NCBI GenBank assembly: GCA_037043455.1
Contig: JAWPHD010004480.1
Location: 62,001-126,000, forward strand
DNA length: 64,000 nucleotides
Source: Cyrtodaria siliqua
Taxonomy: Eukaryota > Mollusca > Bivalvia > Adapedonta > Hiatellidae
Direction of reading: 5' to 3'
Each line of letters starts with the position of its first letter. Within the stretch, counting starts at the first letter, position 1. Below, in pieces: positions 35,131 through 47,890 of the stretch. The position numbers and the translations under genes are program-made. Below the pieces are notes generated by a model, which did not search any database, was not told the origin of the DNA, and saw only the letters and a program-made list of their open reading frames with translations.

Positions 35131-36330
35131 AATAAACCATTGAGGGAAACAGTTTGAGCAAAACGCGTATTCTATCAATAACGAAACTTGAAAGGATAAC
35201 AGTTGGTGTGTTATGTGTAGTTTTAGTCTTTTTTCTGAAGGAAAGGTGAAATGTAGCCTTGATTAACTGCAGCATATTATACATACAATATATAGCGTAA
35301 ATCCCAAGTTGCGTTTCCTTTTTACTTTAGTATATAATTTAAAACCTCGAATAGTGTCAATATTGCGGATTAGACAATGAACGGAATATATTATTTTGAA
35401 ATGGATTAATATGATGATGCTAACCATTTAATAAATCTAGCGTATTTTCTATGAATTGTACTTTAAAAACAAAATGTGGGTGTATATCTTCAAAACAATT
35501 GTAAGAGTGAGTGCTTTAAACATATTATTTTAAATTTGACCTATGTCGAGGACGTCAAATTACATAGTGAACCGTATTTAGTAATGATTTTGTTAACAAT
35601 TTAAGAGATTTTATGTTTAACGAAATATCCTTAACTAATATGAATAAGGCACTGCCTCATAGCGAGCTCAACTCATTAAAAAAAAACACTGGAATGCAAA
35701 TGAAAATAATCATCAGCACATTATGGTTATTAGAGCCACCTCAGTGAGAGGTGAAGAATAAAAAATAATCATGAAACTCTGCCCTACTCTTACTGTCAGA
35801 AAGATTGTAATAATTATTTAACATGCATACAGGATAGCCTTTGGTAGTTTGGACCTTCTATTTACCATCCCCATCAGACGGACAAAGCCAAGGGGAAATG
35901 TCTTGCGCAAGATACTTGACCTTGAAATTAAGTGATGTTCACGCCCAATTTATTAATGATAGGGTAAAAGTTTCATCTCATTATCTGAAATTGTTGGACA
36001 GCTTATTGGAATGAACACCAAAAGTACATGTACATCAGTATTCACACTGACCTTGAACATGTAAACATTAATGTGCAACACACGGTCTATTGAAAACACA
36101 AGGCAAATTAGGTTGCGTCTCATTATTTTCAGAGCTAATTATCATCTATGAAGCACCTACCTCTTTACTCGGAAGAAGAAGAAGGGTTTAGGAGTATGAC
36201 TGGACATGAAAACTGCATGACCTTGAATAAAGGACACATAGATGTGTATGCTACTCACCACATGGACCGGACAGAACATTTTTCTTAAGGACAATTGTAA
36301 TAAAACTTCAATCGTTTTTGTTTGTTTGGC
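35131..36330. other. gene-free; contains a fragment of the duplicated spacer
   Basis: 35160-35290 matches 61220-61385, and 35330-35430 matches 15310-15420 and 61410-61470. The remainder shows no feature I can name. Confidence 0.45.
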
Positions 36331-36570
36331 GTGTAACGTCATTTTCCAGCACATTTTAGGCTATGTATGACGATCAACAGTTTTCATTGGTGGAAGCAGA
36401 CCACTCACGTTTTCCTGGGTAGAACATGCAAGACACAAACTGTATACTTACCGTCGTCCATAAGAATCGACACTTACAAGTCGAGCTCCCAGTGGGATTC
36501 GAACCCGCAGCGTTGAGATTTTTTCCAATGCAGCGTCTTTACTCTTTCAACCACGGATGCGCTACAAAAT
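36330..36570 (-). mobile_element. tRNA-derived SINE
   Basis: Minus strand: a perfect box B GGTTCGAATCC (36505-36495) and a tRNA-like 5' part near 36545-36570 (GTAGCGCATCCGTGGTTGAA). A body with GCACATTTTAGGCTATGTAT follows. It is paralogous to 37330-37570. Confidence 0.65.
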
Positions 36571-37157
36571 ATCAAATCATGTCTGGGTAACATACTTGAA
36601 CTAACTCACTTCTCACCAGTGTCATTAGACGAATGCAGCTCGGGTTCGCTTCCCCGTTTCTGCATTGTACGCGAAAAATTGTAACTTTCTTTGTATATAG
36701 AAAAGGAGTTTATTTTGTACTATTTTGAGATGGTGGTAATCCGACTGATTCTTGACTAAGTAGCTTATATGTTGTTTTTTTGTTGTCAGCGATAATAGAA
36801 TTCTATGTTTTGCAATGATCTCTTGCGGAATGTCATAACTTAATATCAATTACTACATAACTGTTCGTTGGCCACAATTGATTGTTTGGCACATCACTTA
36901 TTCTCACTATTGTATCCATCAACCACAGATAACTGCGACTCATTAATGGTACATGTACATCCAGTTCTACATAAAGCAGAACGCAGCAATAAACAATCAC
37001 AAACAATGGAAGACTGACGCATACTATATTCAGGTCATCTAAGGGTGCAGCTTAAGGCAGAAATGCCACTGAAAAACATAAAAGATATTAAAAACAACAA
37101 CACATATTTTCAAAACACAGTTTTATAACTGATTCAGCAAACGCTATTGAAGCATTT

Positions 37158-37214
37158 GTCTAAAACATCTTAATTTGTCTAAAACATCTTAATTTGTCTA
37201 AAACATCTTAATTT
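37158..37214. repeat. 19-bp tandem repeat, three copies
   Basis: Unit GTCTAAAACATCTTAATTT, three perfect copies. Confidence 0.9.
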
Positions 37215-37329
37215 CTGAAACGGTTGTGACACAGCATGGTAGACTTTGAATCTAGAGATCTTACTTGCACCACTGAGTGTTTCAATGTGTCTATAGGAAA
37301 GCGTTTATTTTCTTAGCTTTGTCATTTAC

Positions 37330-37570
37330 GTGTGCATCATTTTCAGCACATGTTAGGCTATATATGACGGTCTATTTTTTGGTGGTAGAAGCAGACCCAT
37401 TTTTCTTCTCGGGTAGAACCAGTACTGTATATACCTCCAGCCGTACGTGATTATCGACACTTTTTCACTTGACAAGTCAAGCTTACAGTGGGATTCAAAC
37501 CCGTAGCTGTGAGAGACGAGAAAGTTTTAGAAGCAGCCTCTTTACTATCCCGGCCAAGTATGCGCCAGAC
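37330..37570 (-). mobile_element. tRNA-derived SINE, second copy
   Basis: Box B-like GGTTTGAATCC (37501-37491) and a body matching 36360-36490 (TTAGGCTATATATGACG, GTAGAAGCAGACC). More diverged than the first copy. Confidence 0.6.
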
Positions 37571-38187
37571 ATAAAAAGGGCAGTCCTGTGTATTGAAGGT
37601 TATATGATTCCTATATATCTTTCTCCTCTATCTGGGGCGGCTCTAAATAACCTTAGATAATGTGTCGATAAGCCATTACAAATATATATGTTCAAGAAGC
37701 TACTGTTTAACACTGCAAAAAAAGAAAATATTTCCTGGCAGAGGGATGTTAACAAGCATGAACTGGAGTCAGGCAAATGAAAAAGTAGATGAATCCATTG
37801 AAGAATTGATGTTTTAAGGATTTAATGCAATATTTAGATCTTTCGGCAGGCTATGCAAAATATTCGGCTAGTTTAAATAGTGTGAAGTCCGAGACACTTG
37901 TCGCATAATTTAAACTAGATTATGTTTTTCATATATATCGAAAAATTGAATTTAATCCTTTTATGTACTTTGGTGACAGTTCTCAAGTTAATCAAACTAA
38001 TAAACTATACCTAAAAAGTTTGTTTTAGCTCTGCCCAAAACGTAAAGGTGTTATTTCACTGGGAATGCAGCACATGTGTTTCATTTAAGATCAATGCAAC
38101 AGAAATATAAATATTGCGGTTAGAACAGTGGTAGTGAATGGCAACTTTATATTTAGTTATCGGTGGTACATTTTCAATTTCTTTTGT
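37571..38187. other. no gene seen
   Basis: A+T-rich; no ORF, RNA or repeat recognised. Confidence 0.4.
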
Positions 38188-38199
38188 TTTCTTACTTAA

Positions 38200-38635
38200 T
38201 TTTTGATTCGGTGGTTCCACTACTCCGGCCGATAAAAGGCTCTGGGTATTGTTTAACCACTCATAAGATATGTTGTCTGCTTTTCGATACGCAGGCTTCA
38301 TAACCGCTGCTCCCAACTAAATTCCATTATGTTTATTTCGCTCTTCGGGGCATTTAATTGTATTAGATACTGGGACCATACGCCGTACGACATTGGGGAG
38401 GTAGTGCACTCCATGTCCACCGCCGTGTGCATGCCATCTTCGGGATGGTTAAAATGTTGTACTATTGATTTTATGAATATTGAGTTCTGCTCAACCCGGG
38501 GCCAGAGGGCGTGGGCGGTAGCTAGCATATTTAACTATCGCTCATGAACAGTCTCAATCAAACCGAGACTGCAATATTTCGTATGTGTCGTGCTCGGCCG
38601 TTTCCAAAGGTCCATTATCATATTCTTTTACATGC
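38200..38635 (+). mobile_element. about 395-bp dispersed element ending in a variant 2 two-stem module
   Basis: It runs from CCGGCCGATAAAAGGC to CCATTATCATATTC. Other copies: 39457-39830 (+, 5'-shortened), 45550-45975 (+) and 58664-59060 (minus). Stem 1 is GGGCGGTAG (38513-38521) with CTATCGCTC (38535-38543); stem 2 is CAGTCTC (38549-38555) with GAGACTG (38565-38571). Nothing in it looks protein-coding, although an open frame of 72 codons is shared by the copies. Confidence 0.75.
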
Positions 38636-38869
38636 TCAATAAAATCTAGCCTGCTTCTTTACTCTTTTGTTTGTATTTGTTGCTTCCCCGGGATTCCCTT
38701 TCTCAGTATTTATTGTCCTTCACACTAGCTTTTGTTTAATGCTGTGTGGCGGCTTTAAAATGTCGCCACGACTACAAATCAGTAGTGTTATTCTTTAGTG
38801 GTCCTTTCGGATCGTCGAGCCCAATCGTTTGCCTTTAAAGTAGAATATCGCTTAATCCTATTCTCTCAC

Positions 38870-38985
38870 AGGTGTTGCAAATTATATTACCTCTCATGAA
38901 CAGACTCCTTAAAACTGTGTCTACTTTACTCTATTGTTTGTGTTTGTTTATTCCAAAGGATCCCCTTTTCAGTTTGTATTACTAT
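38870..38985. repeat. two-stem module, variant 1, degraded
   Basis: ACCTCTCATGAACAGACTC is present at 38889-38907, but the partner of stem 2 is changed (GTGTCTA) and the 5' arm of stem 1 is broken. The tail GGATCCCCTTTTCAGT is conserved. Confidence 0.6.
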
Positions 38986-39456
38986 CAAAATTATAATCGA
39001 CAGTTTGTTTATAAAAAATGTTGCCCTTTTAGATTTCTTTGAATGCCAGCTTTGAATGAAATTATGAACTCTTTGTATAAAACATTTCCTTATTGCGAAC
39101 GACTCAACGCCATATTTCAGTTATTTTTGTATTGAAGTTAGTTATGAATATTTGGAGTTTATCTGTCAACCATAGAAATTATATAATCATGTATAACTAA
39201 CATTGAACGTATTTTGAGATCTAATATATTGCTTTTCGTGTTCAAGACTAGGGCTAATCCCATTTTAACATTCCCTAAAACTGCGCATATAGTTTCGGAT
39301 CACAATTCAAATTTAATAAGTGGTGGAGTTCTTGCTGTCAGAGACTGCTTCCTGTTCAAGTGTTCGTGGTGTACTTTTCAGTGGGTGTATTTACATTACA
39401 CGTTTGTCAACACAAAAAGGTACACTTGTGGACTAAGAGTAGGTTACTTACAGGAT

Positions 39457-39830
39457 ATGTTGTCTGCTTTTTAATTTAGTCTTTTGGCTGTTACTTGTGA
39501 TACGCAGGCTTCATAACCGCTGCTCCCAACTAAATTCCATTATGTTTATTTCGCTCTTCGGGGCATTTAATTTTATTAGATACTGGGACCATACGCCGTA
39601 CGACATGGGGAAGCATATAACTCCATGTCCACCGCCGTATGCATGCCATCTTCGGGATGGTTAAAATTGTGTACCATAGATTTTATGAATATTGAGTTCT
39701 GCTCAACCCGGGGCTAGCGGGCGTGAGCGGTAGCTAGCATATTTCACTACCGCTCATGAACAGTCTCAATCAAACCGAGACTGCAATATTTCGTACGTGT
39801 CGTGCTCGGCCGTTTCCAAAGGTCCATTAT
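39457..39830 (+). mobile_element. dispersed element with variant 2 two-stem module, third copy
   Basis: Here both stems are perfect: GAGCGGTAG (39725-39733) with CTACCGCTC (39747-39755), and CAGTCTC (39761-39767) with GAGACTG (39777-39783). Its 5' part is shortened, and it abuts the 3' end of the 1.27-kb duplication. Confidence 0.75.
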
Positions 39831-40023
39831 CATACTCTTTTTTACCATCAATAGCTTCATGATAAATTTTCCATTCACTTTGCGTTTATAGTAAATTTGC
39901 CAACCACTACCATCGTTAAAACCCCAGGAAGGGAGGTTGGTAATGATAAAATCATAAATAGTGCAAGAAAGATAAAATATCAGTGTATTCAGTTTAGACA
40001 ACAGAATAGCCATTTTCTATTCA

Positions 40024-41841
40024 GGTGTAACACGCCCATTGATTGTTGCATTGAGTTGTGTGTGAATTAAAATTTAAATGCCATGTTGTCATTCATATCT
40101 AGGCCCAAATTAAAAATGAATAACTTACATTCTCATCGCAAATGACACATATGCTGCCAAAAAATCCACAGAAAAATGTGGTTCATGTATCTTCTAAGAA
40201 AGAACTTGTCTCATGAATGAATGGTCCCTTTAAAAACATAAACACTGAGATGCCATAATATTGTATTCATACACTCATTTCCATATAAGCAAAATAAATT
40301 AAAAACTCACAATTTTAACATGACAATGCTTGAAAAATGTAACAAATAGATCAACAATGTGATATAAACCAAAAATAGCACTTTAAATTAGTGAAAATGC
40401 CTTTTTTTACAAAATGAAATGAGAATTATTTATTGGCGCCATTATGCGACTACCCCAGGCCGACACTTCCTGTGTTGCAATGGGTGTGCTACACCTATAA
40501 GAATACTTAACTATGAGTGAATTATCAAAGCAGCTATTCTGACAAAGCCTAGACTATAACGCATTAAAGAAAGAAAATTTTTCGCGAATCGACCAAGAAT
40601 CAATCAAGATATAGCCTTTCAAAAAAGAACAGAACGGTCGACAGCGACAAAAATCAGCGTACTTTTTTCAGTTTTAACCTACATTAACTGTTTTATAAAA
40701 TGACATTGGGCCTATCTATACTTCATATAATGAATTAAATGCTTCATATAGTCAATAAACATGAAGAAATCAAAAGGTTTAGCTACCAAAACTGCTCTTT
40801 GTATGCAAAATGTGCTGACTTTCATGCCAGAATCCAATTTTCAAGGCAATTTTTCATTTTTGGTGGCATCATACCTTAATTTGGTAACACTGCATGAATA
40901 TATAGGCATCCCAAATACTCCTAAATGCAATTCTGGTAATAGCTTTGTGCTGAAAAGCCAAGACTTAATGATTGGGCAGCATACTTTGGCTACAGTTCTC
41001 TCTGACATTATCTCAGTAAATCCAATTTTAGGGGGTAAGGGGAAGGATTTTGTGGTGTCATACCTATAAAAGCAGGTTTATAAAAATAGTAGTGCTAAAT
41101 TATGATAACAAATACTCATATCTACATGTTGCGACCAAACAAGCCTAGTTTTAGTGGAAAATGTTTCTCCAGACCATCATTTAAAGACTTAAAACATCTG
41201 AAACTCCAAATTAAGGCTTTCCGCGACGAAAAATAGCACAAAAAAAAATCAAAACTGGTATTAAAAGAGTGTAAAGTGTTTTTTGGAAGATAAATAATCA
41301 TTCCAAAAGGAAAAAATGCCAGTTAAGTAAGAATCTGAGAGAAAATGACAATTCACAGATTCCGCCTTATAGGTGTAACACGCCCATTGATTGTTGCATT
41401 GAGTTGTGTGTGAATTAAAATGTAAATGCCATGTTGTCATTCATATCTAGGCCCAAATTAAAAATGATTAACTTACATTCTCATCCCAAATGACACATAT
41501 GCTGCCAAAAAATCCACAGAAAAATGTGGGTCATGTATCTTCTAAGAAAGAACTTGTCTCATGAATGAATGGTCCCTTTAAAAACATAAACACTGATATG
41601 CCATAATATTATATTCATACACTCATTTCCATATAAGCAAAATAAATTAAAAACTCACAATTTTAACATGACAATGCTTGAAAAATGTAACAAATAGATC
41701 AACAATGTGATATAAACCAAAATTAGCACTTTAAATTAGTGAAAATGCCTTTTTTTACAAAAAGAAATGAGATTATTGACGCCATTATGCGACTACCCCA
41801 GGCTGACACTTTCTGTGTTGCAATGGGTGCGCTGCACCTTC
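40024..41841. mobile_element. 1.8-kb element with about 470-bp terminal direct repeats, each bounded by inverted repeats
   Basis: 40024-40497 and 41369-41841 are direct copies, about 97% identical by eye. Each copy starts AGGTGTAACACGCCCATTG and ends in the inverted CAATGGGTGTGCTACACCT. The inner borders add CTATAAG / CTTATAG, extending the inverted ends. The 0.87-kb centre carries one 102-codon frame (40761-41069) with no recognised domain. LTR hallmarks (TG...CA, primer site, gag-pol) are absent. Two MITEs of one family close together are an alternative reading. Confidence 0.7.
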
Positions 41842-42741
41842 AGGCACACCAAATTAAGCAATTAAATTAGCTCCATAAACTGAAAAGTATTCGAAATTAG
41901 ATGCGTATATATTTTTTTCAAAATTATGCTAATAACCTGCAAAAACGAGGTATCAAGATCCAAATTATATTATCATTCATCTGCCAGTTACTAGTGATGG
42001 GCAATCGGTTGAAACTTACAATGGATAATTGGTTACCATTGATTGGATGTAACCGATCAATCATCAGTTATAATCGGTTAGTCAATATGAAGTATAACAT
42101 GTGCATTTTAATCTGTGTTTCAGGCCTTGAACTTAGAAAATTTCTATTAAAGTATGTATTCTTTCCTGTCTTGTTTCTTACCGCATTATTATTTTTATTT
42201 TATACATTACAATAATTCCAGCTGATATGCATTTAGTTGTGTTTATTTAAGATATTTGTATATATGCTCATTTTCACCAGAGTACAAGTGTATTTTCTGA
42301 CTGTTGTCTCCTGGCTGGATTATCATATTTATTTCTATTTCTAACATTAATTCTAACACGACCTGAGCAGTCTTTCATATACACAAAAAACAGATACCAC
42401 TATATTACATATTTGTCTGTGATTTATATAGGAAATACTGGGAATAGAAAAGCTATATCTACTCGTCTGCGGAACATTGCTCAACCTTTTCCGTCAGTGG
42501 CGGGAATGCCAAATGACGTTCAGATTGCTTTACGGACGTCGTCGTCAGATTCCGCAACTAGGAAATAACGACTACGGAAATTACAGAAGAGTTCCGGTTC
42601 TACTTGTTTTGTTTGTATGACGTACCGTCATCTTGTATGACGTAACGTCGTCTTGGCGTTCTCATGCAAACTAGTGTAAAAAGGCGTGAATCATTAGAAA
42701 TATTAATAAAATATCATTTTCAATTATGTAATATATAGTTT
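41842..42741. other. no gene seen
   Basis: Contains AATCGGTTGAAACTTAC / GGATGTAACCGATCAATC-type partial repeats near 42000-42090 and A+T-rich DNA. The 104-codon frame at 41901 is hydrophobic by composition only. Confidence 0.4.
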
Positions 42742-42889
42742 AATAACCAGTGTTTTTTGAGATACTGAAAATGTCTCCCTCGGTAGAGAAATGTCCCCAA
42801 TATAAGAACTCGTTCTCCGCACTCGTTCTTATATCGGGTCCATTTCTCTACCTCGGGAGATATTTCCCGTATCTCAAAAACTGGTTATT
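42742..42889. repeat. 148-bp imperfect palindrome
   Basis: The outer arms are AATAACCAGT and ACTGGTTATT. Inside them are TTTTTGAGATAC/GTATCTCAAAAA, GGTAGAGAAATG/CATTTCTCTACC and AAGAAC/GTTCTT around a 15-nt centre (CTCCGCACTC region). It is continuous over about 66 bp per arm with mismatches. Confidence 0.85.
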
Positions 42890-45214
42890 CTATGTATGTC
42901 ATTCTACGATAAAATACAGCTGTTCCATTAATTCCCCGCGTATATTTCAGCCGTTGGAAGCGCCACATTATATGACATCACTTGGTAAATATACGTCACA
43001 AGACAAACTCAACAGTAATTTTAATGAAATGTTAATTACAAAAAACTTGCCATGCTCCCAAACCTTTCACACGCCCGATATAAACCATAGGAATCGGACG
43101 TATTGTAAACACAGTACAGTATCCCCATATGTAGGTCCACGTTTGTATATAATTTTATATAAAAATAGACAGGAATGAAACGTGAAATTTTCAATTTTCG
43201 TTTCTGGAGGTTTTATCCCCGAACGGACGTCATAATTCGATACTTCGGATGTTTTTCTATCTGTCTGGGACTTTCCACTTACCGTGTAATATAAGTACTT
43301 TTTCAGCAACTTTCGTTTTTGAAATGAATACATTGTTTGTGCCGAGCTCCATGCGGTGACGTCATTCTCCGCAGTGAATCATTTTTCTTTTAAATTAGCT
43401 AAATAATATATAACGGCTGAATAAGAATATTAAAACATTGCCATGTTTGACATTAAATTATAATGAATTACTTACCAAATCGTTGTCTTTATTTTGACAG
43501 TTATTATTATTATTATTAATTTTGAATTCTGTGCAAGTCTTGCATTCGGTAGTCTCGATCATCTGCGACGCTTGCTTGTTTTCAAGATTGTTATTAAACA
43601 ATTAAGCGTTGAAGCGTTGAAGACAATCAAGACTGCATTCGGATGACGTCATTGCATGGAAGTCGGCACAAACAAAATCTTCACTCCAAACACAAAAGTA
43701 GCAGAAAAACATACTTTTATTACATGATAAGTGGCAATAATGTTCTAGATTGTTAGAAAAACAACTGTAGTATCGATTTTTGATGTGCGTTTGGTGGTAA
43801 AACTGTCGGAAACGGAATTGAAATGTTCGCGTTGCATTCCTGTCATAAAAATATATTTTAATATACTAGTAGTGGATAGTCAATGTGATTTATTACATGT
43901 GTTTACAATATGTCCAATTCCTGTGTATAGACCCATCATATGCATCAGTACATATAATATTAATAAGCATCTTGAACAAGCTGAGAACGTTTGACGTCAT
44001 ACAGTGCAAGCTATATGACGTAAGCAATGACTTAATTGTTTGTCACGTGATACTAGTGTATTTAAGCATATTGTACCGCGCAGAACTTTGCATACGGGGT
44101 AGCCCAATGGAACAGCCTGTAAACATAGCAGCCCGATTAATTTGACCTCCGAGATAATATATAGTGCCCCCACAATAGAGTAAACAATGGGGTTATTGTT
44201 GTGTTGGAATCAAATAGAATCGTTCCAATGCGAGTAATTACATCACGAGTGTGTTAAATCACTCGTTCTAACGCACTCTTGATTTAAAAACTACGCATCC
44301 ATCCTAACTCCTAATTTTATTCACCGATAAAACACAGGTACTTATTTATTATTTCTTAATAAAAATGCAATTTTTCACCACTAGACTGACATTTCGGTAC
44401 ACTGTTTTTTTTAGGGGTGGTGGGCGGGATGCAGGAGGTGGAGTGGGAGCCAAAACATACTCTGTCGCCCGGGCACCTTTTAACATACCCTGATCACTCT
44501 CACCCCCCTCCTCTCCGATTATTGCCCCCCACCACCTCTCCGATTATTGGGCCCCAACCCCAACCCTGTACCTACGCCAAGCAATTTTTCAGAACTTAAT
44601 AAAAAGAATTGAATCTTTAAGCACCGTTCTGCGTTCAACATCTGAGTTATAAATAAAAACGCGCACATTTCTTGGAAACTTGGCCACAGCAGACTGCAGT
44701 GGTTAAAATGTCCCCACCCACCGACTTCACCGTAACATTTATCTAAGACTATATCACTGAAGTGCGATGCGTTTTCATTTAAACATTGTATTTTAGATTA
44801 TCGATACTGCAGTAGCTTTTAAAGTTTAAGTAGAAATACCGTTACCTTGACTCTCAGCTGGTAATAATCACCATTATTTTATAAATTGCCAGACGTGTGT
44901 TTAACTAGTGACGTCACATTAATAAGGAAGTCTGGTAACCTGCCAACCGGATGGACTAGATCCAACGCTTATAGAGGTGGGCCGGATACCAAACAGAGAT
45001 GGGAGTTAACTGCGTCTGGAACGAATATAGCCATGACCTCCCCTTAACAAGGAAGGTAACTGTGTTTCGACTTTTTTACCACGGTGTTTTTTACCGTAGT
45101 ATTTGCTATTCGCGTTACCGTAGAGCTCGCTTGCGCGCGCGTCCACGACGCGAGCTGAGCTCGCTATAAAATGACATTTGATAAACGTTCATGGAGCGAG
45201 TATGGCATATAAAA
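42890..45214. other. no gene supported
   Basis: Includes a (TTA)n tract (43499-43520), a pyrimidine-rich CCCCACCACC tract (44495-44570) and a small CpG-rich patch at 45115-45175 (CGCGCGCGTCC, GCGAGCTGAGCTCGC). The frames at 42750-43178, 43067-43333 and 43785-44145 overlap on both strands without domain similarity. Confidence 0.4.
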
Positions 45215-45535
45215 ATGTTATAATTTCAAAGGCTTTGTTTATAAAAACGAATAGGCTTTTCAGTGTACTTTTGTTTTTGCATTTGAATAGTTCTTAAATA
45301 TTGATCGCGTTATGTTTTTTCAAAACAATATTTACTTATGTCCTGATTTCTTATTTCATAGAACTTGTTACAACATGGAATTTGTCTCACGTTTATTGCA
45401 TATGACTCATATTCTCCCATGTATTGCTTTGCTTACTGAGATTTGCCATCTTTCTGCTTCTATATCAAGAGTACGTGCGGAAATTTGTCATTGCCTGTCT
45501 AAACGTTAGTATATTTGCGTGCTAATATGTTTGTT

Positions 45536-46792
45536 TTTTCTTACTTAATTTTTGATTCGGTGGTTCCACTACTCCGGCCGATAAAAGGCTCTGGGTATTG
45601 TTTAACCACTCATAGGGTATGTTGTCTGCTTTTCGATACGCAGGCTTCATAACCGCTGCTCCCAACTAAATTCCATAATGTTTATTTCGCTCTTCGGGGC
45701 ATTTAATTGTATTAGATACTGGGATCATACGCCGTACGACATTGGGGAGGTAGTGCACTCCATGTCCACCGCCGTATGCATGCCATCTTCGGGATGGTTA
45801 AAATGTTGTACTATTGATTTTATGAATATTGAGTTCTGCTCAACCCGGGGCCAGAGGGCGTGGGCGGTAGCTAGCATATTTAACTATCGCTCATGAACAG
45901 TCTCAATCAAACCGAGACTGCAATATTTCGTATGTGTCGTGCTCGGCCGTTTCCAAAGGTCCATTATCATATTCTTTTACATACTCAATAAAATCTAGCC
46001 TGCTTCTTTACTCTTTTGTTTGTCTTTGTTGCTTCCCCGGGATTCCCTTTCTCAGTATTTATTGTCCTTCACACTAGCTTTTGTTTAATGCTGTGTGGCG
46101 CTTTAAAATGTCGCCACGACTACAAATCAGTAGTGATATTCTTTAGTGGTCCTTTCGGATCGTCGAGCCCAATCGTTTGCCTTTAAAGTAGAATATCGCT
46201 TAATCCTATTCTCTCACAGGTGTTGCAAATTATATTACCTCTCATGAACAGACTCCATAAAACTGTGTCTACTTTACTCTATTGTTTGTGTTTGTTTATT
46301 CCAAGGGATCCCCTTTTCAGTTTGTATTACTATCAAAATTATAATCGACAGTTTGTTTATAAAAAATGTTGCCCTTTTAGATTTCTTTGAATGCCAGCTT
46401 TGAATGAAATTATGAACTCTTTGTATAAAACATTTCCTTATTGCGAACGACTCAACGCCACATTTCAGTTATTTTTGTATTGAAGTTAGTTATGAATATT
46501 TGGAGTTTATCTGTCACCCATAGAAATTATATAATCATGTATAACTAACATTGAACGTATTTTGAGATCTAATATATTGCTTTTCGTGTTCAATACTATA
46601 GCTAATCCCATTTTAACATTCCCTAAAACTGCGCATATAGTTTCGGATCACAATTCAAATTTAATAAGTGGTGGAGTTCTTGCTGTCAGAGACTGCTTCC
46701 TGTTCAAGTGTTCGTGGTGTACTTTTCAGTGGGTGTATTTACATTACACGTTTGTCAACACAAAAAGGTACACTTGTGGACTAAGAGTAGGT
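45536..46792. repeat. 1.26-kb duplication, partner of 38188-39453
   Basis: It holds the dispersed element (45550-45975), a variant 2 module (45862-45920; stems GGGCGGTAG/CTATCGCTC and CAGTCTC/GAGACTG) and a degraded variant 1 module (46237-46265). Confidence 0.9.
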
Positions 46793-47867
46793 TTCAACAA
46801 TCCTCGCAGGAGGAAGCAGTAATGTTAAATGTGTCTTCTGTTAATTTACTTAAAGTTACAATAATTTCAAACAGACAGATAATTAATTTTCCGGGTTTAT
46901 GTTAGTTTCATCAAAAATGTAACATACATGACACTATATAAAAATATGCCGGCAGTTTTCATCAACATTGTTTTAGTTTTATATTGAACTAATATAAAGT
47001 TTGTGCTACACAATTAATATAATATTTCCCATTTTTGAATCAGTAAAAATGAAAGTAAATGTGTAATCATGCTTAAAACACACCATTTATACAGTGTAAT
47101 TATTTATTTTAAAATACTGAAAAACGCACTTCGTTTAAATCGAGACTTTAATTATCAACTCAAAAGGATAATGCTGGAAGCGATCCGAAATAACAAAATG
47201 CATATGCGTACTTTTCGTTCGTTCGTGTCGTTCGTTTTCTGCGTTTAGCGGTTTAAAAAATGCATCCATCGATCATTTTTTTAAAAAGCTAAAAGCTGAC
47301 AAAGAACAATACAAACGCAAATGCATTTTCAAAATACAGATTGTGCAACGTTCATTCTGCGTTCGTCCTAAGTTCATTCTGTGTTCATTTTCCGTTCGTT
47401 CAGCGCTCGTTCTGCGTTCGTTCTGCATTTATTTGGAGTACTTGAACGCAACTGGTATAATAGAAAATGATGGTATTATGGCATACATTTTCCCCTGTAA
47501 AATTAACATTGGCTTTAAATAGACTTTCCTGTGCTAAATTATCATAGGGTTTACATAGACTGTCCCATGCTCAGTTAGCACAGACTTTACAACGATTTTC
47601 CTAAGCAAACACAAATTGTACTGTACCTAAACACTCCCCTTCAAAATTTGCATAATTGACTTCAACCGGCCAATTTGTTTCAAAGCATCAGCACATTCAA
47701 GACCTCGGACCTGCGAAATAGATATGAACTTAAACATTCCCTTTCAAAATTTGCATAATGTTTTGAAAGCATCAGCACATCTGAGACTTGTAATCTGTGA
47801 AATGGATATGTTCATTTGCATTGAACAGTTGACATCAGTTTTTGCGATGTTATTTGCAGCACATTTG
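46793..47867. other. gene-free duplicated spacer
   Basis: Partly matches 10835-11440. It contains short GTTCATTCTGCGTTCGT-type repeats at 47350-47435. No gene seen. Confidence 0.45.
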
Positions 47868-47890
47868 TTATTGGCAATTTATCTATACTT
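47868..47890. repeat. single unit of the 21-bp minisatellite
   Basis: TTGGCAATTTATCTATACTT flanked on the left by GATGTTATTTGCAG and on the right by AAAACTGATC / CCACGTCCGATTTTA, the same flanks as the 2.3-kb array in unit 1. Confidence 0.85.

Larger units (their letters stand above)
38188..39453. repeat. 1.27-kb duplication nearly identical to 45536-46792
   Basis: The two copies differ at only a handful of positions, whereas both differ much more from the matching part of unit 1 (9880-10830). The copy contains the 395-bp mobile repeat, a variant 2 module (38513-38571) and a variant 1 module (38889 on). Confidence 0.9.

Noticed and set aside
38329..38547. 72-codon frame MFISLFGAFNCIRYW, identical at 45678-45896
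   Set aside because: Conserved only because the DNA is nearly identical; the 39.5 and 58.8 kb copies break the frame.
40761..41069. 102-codon frame inside the 1.8-kb element as a transposase
   Set aside because: No catalytic or DNA-binding motif is visible; long enough by chance in this composition.
40024..41841. LTR retrotransposon
   Set aside because: No TG...CA ends, no primer-binding site or polypurine tract, no gag-pol; the repeats have their own inverted ends.
42750..43333. Overlapping frames on both strands
   Set aside because: The first part lies in a palindrome and the rest lacks any recognisable motif.
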